Assembly: GCA_046050405.1 (NCBI GenBank)
Contig: JBJOPY010000290.1
Coordinates: 1-6,152 of the forward strand
Source: JADKCL01 sp046050405
GTDB taxonomy: Bacteria; Bacteroidota; Bacteroidia; J057; JADKCL01
Reading direction: 5' to 3'
Length of the DNA stretch: 6,152 bases
Shown here: in pieces, positions 1 through 4,184 of the stretch
How the letters are laid out: the number at the start of each line of letters is the position of its first letter
Position numbering within the stretch: the first letter of the stretch is position 1
Position numbers and translations under genes: made by a program
The notes under the pieces: generated by a model
Database searches by the model: none
Told to the model about the DNA's origin: nothing
The model's input: the letters and a program-made list of their open reading frames with translations, nothing else

Positions 1-2
1 TC

Positions 3-40
3 AGGCAGCAGGTTCAGCCCCATGGTTGATCCTGCTGCTT
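3..40. other. Stem-loop at the window's left edge, possible terminator of an upstream gene
   Basis: Bases 5-12 (GCAGCAGG) are perfectly complementary to 31-38 (CCTGCTGC). The stem extends outward by a G-T and an A-T pair to 3-40, around an 18-base loop. On the plus strand the right arm runs into only three T residues, so this is a weak candidate for a Rho-independent terminator of a gene ending left of the window. A chance inverted repeat is equally possible. No coding frame of useful length covers it. Confidence 0.25.
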
Positions 41-104
41 TCGTGTCATGGTCAGCGGAAAAGGCGTCATGGAAGGAAGGCTGGCTTGAACCGTGAGAAT
101 GGGC

Positions 105-135
105 TTGGCAGATTGAATTGGTCTGTCTATCTTGG
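105..135 (+). promoter_or_regulatory. Candidate Bacteroidota-type promoter for the phosphopantetheinyl transferase unit
   Basis: TTG at 105-107 (-33 element) is followed 20 bases later by TATCTTGG at 128-135. That matches the TAnnTTTG -7 consensus known from Bacteroides and Flavobacterium at five of six fixed positions. Transcription would begin near 140, giving a leader of a dozen or so bases before ATG 153. The in-frame TTG at 132 would lie inside the -7 element, which argues against it as a start codon. The -7 match is imperfect, so this is a tentative call. Confidence 0.35.
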
Positions 136-152
136 AAACAGATGATAAGAAA

Positions 153-824
153 ATGCCATTCATAGCGTTGCCGAATATTGACAGGAAAGTCCTGCTAGGG
201 ATGTGGAAAGTCACCGAGACAGAGGAGTACTTTCTATCCAGGCTGAGCATCTATGAAAACGAGAAGGCGATTCTAGATCGCATTGCGCATCCCCAGAGGC
301 GCCTCGAATGGCTGAGCAGCCGGTTGTGCCTGAAGGAGCTGCTGCAAATCCGGCACAAGGTGGAATCCTTGAACGCCCCGACCGGACAGCCCTATTTGAG
401 CGATCATTCGTTCAATATCTCCTACAGCCACTCGAACAGGTATTCGGGAGCCATTGCCTCCGAGCACATTCCCGTGTCGATGGATCTGGAGGATCTGAGC
501 AAGAGGCGGAGCTTGGCGACCAGGTTTCTCTTCATGCATCCGTCCGAGCTGGAATACTTCGATGGCAGCACGGACATGCGTGCATTTTTCCTGATCTGGA
601 GTGCCAAGGAGACGCTCTTCAAAATCCATGCAAACAGGGGCGTCATCTTCAAGGAAAATCTCTTGATCAATCAAGAGCACAGACCGCTCGAACAAAGCGG
701 CATAGTTTCCGGTTTATTAAAAACACATGAAATTGAAAAAGTTTACACGATTCACTACAGCTTTTTTCCCGGTGTGCTGCTCACTTATACTTTTGACGAC
801 CGCTTGCCGTCAGAAGCCAGGTAG
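153..824 (+). CDS. 4'-phosphopantetheinyl transferase, Sfp/AcpT-like superfamily
   Basis: This enzyme would transfer the 4'-phosphopantetheine arm of coenzyme A to a serine of acyl or peptidyl carrier proteins in the cytoplasm, converting apo to holo carrier. The 223-residue product fits the single-chain pseudo-dimeric Sfp class. Family motifs appear in order: TGQPYL (77-82), SYSHS (90-94), MDLE (110-113) with Mg-binding D111 and E113, and WSAKETLFK (149-157) with E153 and K157. The second motif reads VSMD where V/I-G-V/I-D is usual, a conservative oddity. ATG 153 is chosen over TTG 132 because the product then begins MPFIALPNI before a GMWKVTETEEYFL segment typical of Bacteroidota homologues, and because TTG 132 falls in the candidate -7 box. 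The last 32 codons overlap the next gene in another frame. Which carrier protein it serves cannot be told from here. Confidence in family is high; specificity is unknown. Confidence 0.9.
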   Translation: MPFIALPNIDRKVLLGMWKVTETEEYFLSRLSIYENEKAILDRIAHPQRRLEWLSSRLCLKELLQIRHKVESLNAPTGQPYLSDHSFNISYSHSNRYSGAIASEHIPVSMDLEDLSKRRSLATRFLFMHPSELEYFDGSTDMRAFFLIWSAKETLFKIHANRGVIFKENLLINQEHRPLEQSGIVSGLLKTHEIEKVYTIHYSFFPGVLLTYTFDDRLPSEAR

Positions 825-1275
825 CACGCCCGTGGACAAGTCGCCGGATCCCATCATCGGGGTGGAAGGTGCGGAGCTTCGTGACCTGATCTCCAAGTCG
901 GAGAAACCTTATGTGTTGCTGAACTTCTTTGCCACATGGTGCAGGCCTTGTCGCAGGGAGCTTCCCGACCTCGTGGCCTTGCAGAAGGATCCGGCATCCA
1001 AGGTGAAAGTCCTGCTGGTTTCCATTGACAAGGAGGACGATCTGAAATCCAAGCTGCCCGCCTTTCTGGCGGATCATGGGGTGGATTTCCAGACCTACGC
1101 CCGTCCATTCGGAGAGGAGAGCCTGATCGGGGAGTTTTACGCATCTTGGAACCATACGATCCCTTTTTCGCTCATATTCACCAAGGGGGGCGAAGTGATC
1201 GAGGTGGTCAATGGCCTTACGGACCGGAGCGAAATCGAACTGATCGTCAACAAGCACGAGCAACTCGGAAGCTAG
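727..1275 (+). CDS. TlpA/ResA-like thioredoxin-fold lipoprotein
   Basis: A 182-residue exported thiol-disulfide protein. Residues 1-26 form a lipoprotein signal peptide: basic MKLKK start, hydrophobic stretch 12-23, and lipobox LTTA-C with the lipidated cysteine at C27. The short linker after C27 has no acidic cluster resembling the Bacteroidota surface-export signal, so a periplasm-facing anchor is more likely than surface display. The thioredoxin domain covers about 45-178, with active site WCRPC (C72, C75) after the strand YVLLNFFAT and a TIP cis-proline at P146. Family members reduce or oxidise partner thiols, for instance in cytochrome c maturation; the partner here is unknown. The start ATG 727 lies 98 bases inside the preceding gene, after an A-rich TTATTAAAAACAC leader. 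The only alternative is GTG 832, just past the upstream stop, which would give a cytoplasmic protein with no signal. The intact lipobox favours ATG 727. The two genes are probably cotranscribed and translationally coupled. Confidence 0.88.
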   Translation: MKLKKFTRFTTAFFPVCCSLILLTTACRQKPGSTPVDKSPDPIIGVEGAELRDLISKSEKPYVLLNFFATWCRPCRRELPDLVALQKDPASKVKVLLVSIDKEDDLKSKLPAFLADHGVDFQTYARPFGEESLIGEFYASWNHTIPFSLIFTKGGEVIEVVNGLTDRSEIELIVNKHEQLGS

Positions 1276-1326
1276 GGCATGACTTGCTCAGATCGGCCTG
1301 ACCATTCATCCCCACGGTTGAGTTCC

Positions 1327-1376
1327 GCTGCCCATGGGAAGCCCCCCTGTCCGTTTCATGGAACCATGAAGACGGA
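1327..1376. terminator. Paired inverted repeats in the convergent gap, possible bidirectional terminator
   Basis: Two inverted repeats lie side by side between convergent genes. Bases 1327-1342 form an imperfect 16-base palindrome centred on CCCATGGG with one mismatched pair. Bases 1350-1376 can fold into a stem whose arms meet at TTCATGG-AA-CCATGAA and continue as CCGT/ACGG with one bulged base. Neither is followed by a T run on either strand, so this is not a classical intrinsic terminator. Position, 75 bases after the lipoprotein stop and 53 bases after the mqnC stop, is the main argument for transcript ending or 3'-end protection. No gene is visible in 1276-1429. Confidence 0.35.
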
Positions 1377-1429
1377 ACCATCCGATATGCTGTTTGAAGG
1401 GCTGCGGCAGGGGAGGTGCTCGCGGATGT

Positions 1430-2566
1430 TCAGGCCAGAACCCTTTCCCTGAGGACTTCGGGCATTTCCCTGAAGCGGTACAGCTGGTCCCGAAGTCTGG
1501 GTGCAAACCCAGCCTCCTGAATACAGTGCTGAATTTCGGCGCTGCTGAATCTGAAGGGTGCACCAGCGGCGGAGACGACGTTTTCTTCAATCATGATGGA
1601 GCCAAAGTCGTTCGCCCCTGCATAAAGGCAGACTTGGGCGACCTCCGGCCCCACAGTGAGCCAGCTCGCCTGTATATTGGTGATGTTCGGGAGCATGATC
1701 CTGCTGAGGCTGAGCATGCGCAGGTACTCCTGCGCCGTGACCTCATTCTTGACGCCCTTCACGCGGTTCAGCAGTGTGCCGTCATCCTGGTACGGCCAGG
1801 GAATGAATGCCAGAAAGCCATTGGCAGATGCAGGCTTCTCGCTCTGGACCTGGCGGATGCGCACCAGGTGGTCGAATCGCTCCTCCGTCGTCTCCACATG
1901 GCCAAACATCATCGTGGCACTCGTGGTGATGTCCAGCTTGTGGCATTCGCGCATCACGTCCAGCCATTCGTCACCGAGGCATTTGCCGTTGGAAATGATC
2001 CGCCGCACACGATCGGAAAGGATCTCGGCTCCGGCACCCGGCAATGAATCAAGGCCGGCCGCCTTCAGTCTGACGAGGGTCTCATGGTAGCTCAGTTTGC
2101 TGAGCTGGGAAATATGGACGATCTCAGGTGGGCCGAGGGCGTGCAACCGCAGGGTCGGATACCATGACTTCAGCCTGCGAAACAGCTGCTCGTAGAATTC
2201 AATCCCCAGGTCAGGGTGATGGCCACCCTGCAGCAGAAGCTGATCACCCCCTAGGGCGAAGGTCTCATCGATCTTCCGCCGATAGGTATCATCGTCCGTG
2301 ATATAGGCTCGATCCTTGAACTTCTCCGTCGGGGGAACGAAGAAATTGCAAAACTTGCAGTTGGCGACGCAAACGTTGGTGGTGTTGACGTTTCGGTCGA
2401 TTTGCCATGTGACGATGCCCAGGGTATCCTTTTTTTTGATCTTCCGGATCTCATTGGCGATGTACATGAGATTAGGGAGATCGGCGTGATGGAAGAGGTG
2501 AACACCTTCTTCCAGGCTCAAGTGTTCGAGCGCAATCGCTTTATCAAGGAGTTGCTGGGTGTTCAT
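1430..2566 (-). CDS. mqnC: Cyclic dehypoxanthinyl futalosine synthase MqnC (radical SAM)
   Basis: MqnC catalyses the radical SAM cyclisation of dehypoxanthine futalosine to its cyclic form, a step of the futalosine route to menaquinone, in the cytoplasm. The 378-residue product has the usual family length. The 4Fe-4S cluster motif C-x3-C-x2-C is at C66, C70 and C73 within NVCVANCKFC. It is preceded by the TWQIDRNVN segment that separates MqnC from its paralogue MqnE. Other typical blocks are the glycine-rich LLLQGGHHPDLGIEFYE, the LPGAGAEIL segment, SATMMFGHVET, and the C-terminal GANDFGSIMIEENVVSAAG. The start ATG is at 2566, 41 bases after the dnaN stop, with no recognisable promoter in the gap, so readthrough from dnaN is likely. 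A run of eight A residues on the coding strand (2437-2430) encodes three lysines near residue 45. The organism therefore probably makes menaquinone by the futalosine route, although the other mqn genes are not in this window. Confidence 0.95.
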   Translation of the reverse strand: MNTQQLLDKAIALEHLSLEEGVHLFHHADLPNLMYIANEIRKIKKKDTLGIVTWQIDRNVNTTNVCVANCKFCNFFVPPTEKFKDRAYITDDDTYRRKIDETFALGGDQLLLQGGHHPDLGIEFYEQLFRRLKSWYPTLRLHALGPPEIVHISQLSKLSYHETLVRLKAAGLDSLPGAGAEILSDRVRRIISNGKCLGDEWLDVMRECHKLDITTSATMMFGHVETTEERFDHLVRIRQVQSEKPASANGFLAFIPWPYQDDGTLLNRVKGVKNEVTAQEYLRMLSLSRIMLPNITNIQASWLTVGPEVAQVCLYAGANDFGSIMIEENVVSAAGAPFRFSSAEIQHCIQEAGFAPRLRDQLYRFREMPEVLRERVLA

Positions 2567-2607
2567 ATGCCTTGGTTCTGTGTGAAAACCCGTAAGTCGC
2601 CGGTTTG

Positions 2608-3741
2608 TCAGGCGTTGGCATAAGTGTTCAGCATGACAGGCATTACGAGCATCATCAGGTCCTCACCTTCATTTTGCCTGCTGGGCAGGACGATGCCAGC
2701 ACGGTTGGGGGTGCTCATCTCGATGTACACTTCCTCGGTCGCTGCATTGTTGATGATCTCGATCAGCAGCGTGGCATTGAATCCGATCTCCAGGTTGCTT
2801 CCTTCATAATGGCATTTCAGCGTTTCCTTGGCCTCATTGGAGAAATCCAGGTCTTCCGCACTGACGGTGAGTTCGCTTCCCGTGGCTTTGAACCGGACCT
2901 GGTGGCTTGTCTTGTTGGCGAAGATGTTGACCCTCCTCAGCGTTCCCAGCAATTCCGACCGGTTGATCATCAGGCGGTTCGGATTGTCAGTCGGGATCAC
3001 ATTCTGATACTCGGGATACTTCTGGTCGATCAAGCGGCAGACCAGAAGCATGGAGCTGCTGCGAAAAAATGCGTTTGCTTGATTGTATTCGATCCTGACG
3101 GGTTCGTCATTGCTTTCGAAGCTGGTTTTGACGAGGTTGAGTGCCTTTTGCGGGACAATGAAGCTTGCACCCTCTGGCACCGTGACGTCCACGCGGCGGT
3201 ACCGCACGAGACGGTGGGCATCCGTGGCGACGAAGGTGAGCCCCGATGGGCCGAGATCGAAGTATATGCCATTGAGGGCGGCTTTGTCTTCATCGGTCGA
3301 GGCGGCAAACAGGGTATTGTTGATTGCAGCAAGCAGCGCCCTCGCGGGCATGATGGCCGCCTGGGTGTTTTCCGGTACGGGGATCTTGGGGAAATCCAAA
3401 CCGTTCTCCCCACTCAGTTTGTATTTTCCAGTTTCGGAGCTGAGTTCGATCCCGAAGGTCTCCATGTCAATGCTGAAGGTGATCGGCTGATCCGGCAGCG
3501 CCTTCAGGATGTCCAGCAGAATCCTGGAAGGAACGGCGATCTTGGCGTTGCCGCCACGGGACTCGATTTGCAGGGACGTCTGCATGGAAATCTCCAGGTT
3601 GGTGGTGGAGATGATGAGCTTTCCGTCGGTGATGTCGAAGAGGAAATTCTCGATGATGGGCAGTACAGAGCGGCTGGGGATGACACCAGAGATTTTGCTC
3701 AGCTGCTTCAAGAGTCCCGAAGACGATACGATGAAATTCAT
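2608..3741 (-). CDS. dnaN: DNA polymerase III beta subunit (sliding clamp) DnaN
   Basis: The beta clamp is a ring-shaped homodimer that tethers the replicative polymerase and many repair factors to DNA. The 377-residue product is full length for the family and should form three similar domains, about 1-120, 130-250 and 255-377. Recognisable blocks are the N-terminal MNFIVSSSGLLKQL, TDAHRL at 173-178, LIDQKYPEYQNVIP at 237-250 and the C-terminal MPVML (367-371), which matches MPMRL of the E. coli clamp. ATG 3741 is chosen over the in-frame TTG 3750 because the protein then starts exactly at the conserved N-terminus. The TTG would add only three residues. The leader is AT-rich with no Shine-Dalgarno site. 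A promoter-like site lies just upstream and mqnC follows 41 bases downstream on the same strand. No dnaA, recF or gyrB is adjacent, so this is not the classic dnaA-dnaN-recF cluster. Confidence 0.96.
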   Translation of the reverse strand: MNFIVSSSGLLKQLSKISGVIPSRSVLPIIENFLFDITDGKLIISTTNLEISMQTSLQIESRGGNAKIAVPSRILLDILKALPDQPITFSIDMETFGIELSSETGKYKLSGENGLDFPKIPVPENTQAAIMPARALLAAINNTLFAASTDEDKAALNGIYFDLGPSGLTFVATDAHRLVRYRRVDVTVPEGASFIVPQKALNLVKTSFESNDEPVRIEYNQANAFFRSSSMLLVCRLIDQKYPEYQNVIPTDNPNRLMINRSELLGTLRRVNIFANKTSHQVRFKATGSELTVSAEDLDFSNEAKETLKCHYEGSNLEIGFNATLLIEIINNAATEEVYIEMSTPNRAGIVLPSRQNEGEDLMMLVMPVMLNTYANA

Positions 3742-3767
3742 ATGCTGCAATCAATGAAATGAAGGCG

Positions 3768-3798
3768 CAAATCTAAGCATTCGACCCATAGCAGCCAA
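3768..3798 (-). promoter_or_regulatory. Candidate Bacteroidota-type promoter for dnaN-mqnC
   Basis: Read on the minus strand, TTG at 3798-3796 is followed after 20 bases by TAGATTTG at 3775-3768, a full match to the TAnnTTTG -7 consensus. Transcription would start near 3762, leaving a leader of about 20 bases before ATG 3741. Spacing and order agree with the promoter class described in Flavobacterium and Bacteroides. The assignment is by motif only. Confidence 0.6.
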
Positions 3799-4129
3799 TT
3801 TATTTTTCCCATGGAGATGCGCTTTGTGCGGACGGTTTGATTGCCGAGGGGGTCATGTCCGCGCCCCGAACTGCCGGCGTGAGGGTTCATCCGGCCGATG
3901 GAGGTGGTGTCCTGGACGAAATGTAATTCTCTGCGTGCTCCCGATCAAATTTTTCACGCGTGGTGTCCAGCCTCGTTCACTTCCAGATGGATCCAAACAC
4001 CCCGCTTCCCGCGCCCGTTTCCGCAGGGAGACTCCTCTTCGGGCTAAAGGGGTTCGGGCGAATTTCAGCGGCTGGGATGTCCATGGCCTTGCTGTTTTGC
4101 CGGCACTGCGGCCTCTCTTCGTTGAATCG
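3799..4129. other. Divergent intergenic core with no convincing gene
   Basis: This stretch separates the dnaN promoter from the AAA+ gene promoter. I see no tRNA, no recognisable riboswitch, no tandem repeats and no insertion-sequence ends. Two overlapping frames on the plus strand are open by chance or otherwise. One runs from ATG 3824 to 4219 and gives an arginine- and cysteine-rich product unlike any family I know. The other is the in-frame upstream extension of the AAA+ gene, open from 3927 with ATG codons at 3987, 4077 and 4083. Neither has coding character I would trust. The length is generous for a plain promoter region, so an upstream operator or a small RNA remains possible but unseen. 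Confidence 0.4.
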
Positions 4130-4159
4130 TTGCGCCTTCCTCAGTTCTTGCTATCTTTG
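4130..4159 (+). promoter_or_regulatory. Candidate Bacteroidota-type promoter for the AAA+ ATPase gene
   Basis: TTG at 4130-4132 is followed after 19 bases by TATCTTTG at 4152-4159, a full match to the TAnnTTTG -7 consensus. Transcription would start near 4165, about 20 bases before GTG 4185, with the purine-rich leader AAGAAAGAGAAGACA between. If real, this site excludes the in-frame upstream ATG codons as starts for this transcript. Confidence 0.6.
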
Positions 4160-4184
4160 GAAGCTACGCAAGAAAGAGAAGACA

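Noticed and set aside
132..152. TTG 132 as start of the phosphopantetheinyl transferase
   Set aside because: It adds seven unconserved residues and lies inside the candidate -7 element. ATG 153 gives the N-terminus expected for the family.
14..250. Minus-strand open frame of 78 codons over the window's left edge
   Set aside because: It overlaps the conserved N-terminus of the phosphopantetheinyl transferase and shows no motif.
1394..2047. Plus-strand open frame of 217 codons opposite mqnC
   Set aside because: Shadow of mqnC, whose radical SAM motif and full-length match to the family are unambiguous.
2605..3762. Long plus-strand open frame of 385 codons opposite dnaN
   Set aside because: It is the complement of a clear dnaN gene. 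Its product is Asp/Val/Gly-rich with no family resemblance, as expected from antisense reading of a GC-rich gene.
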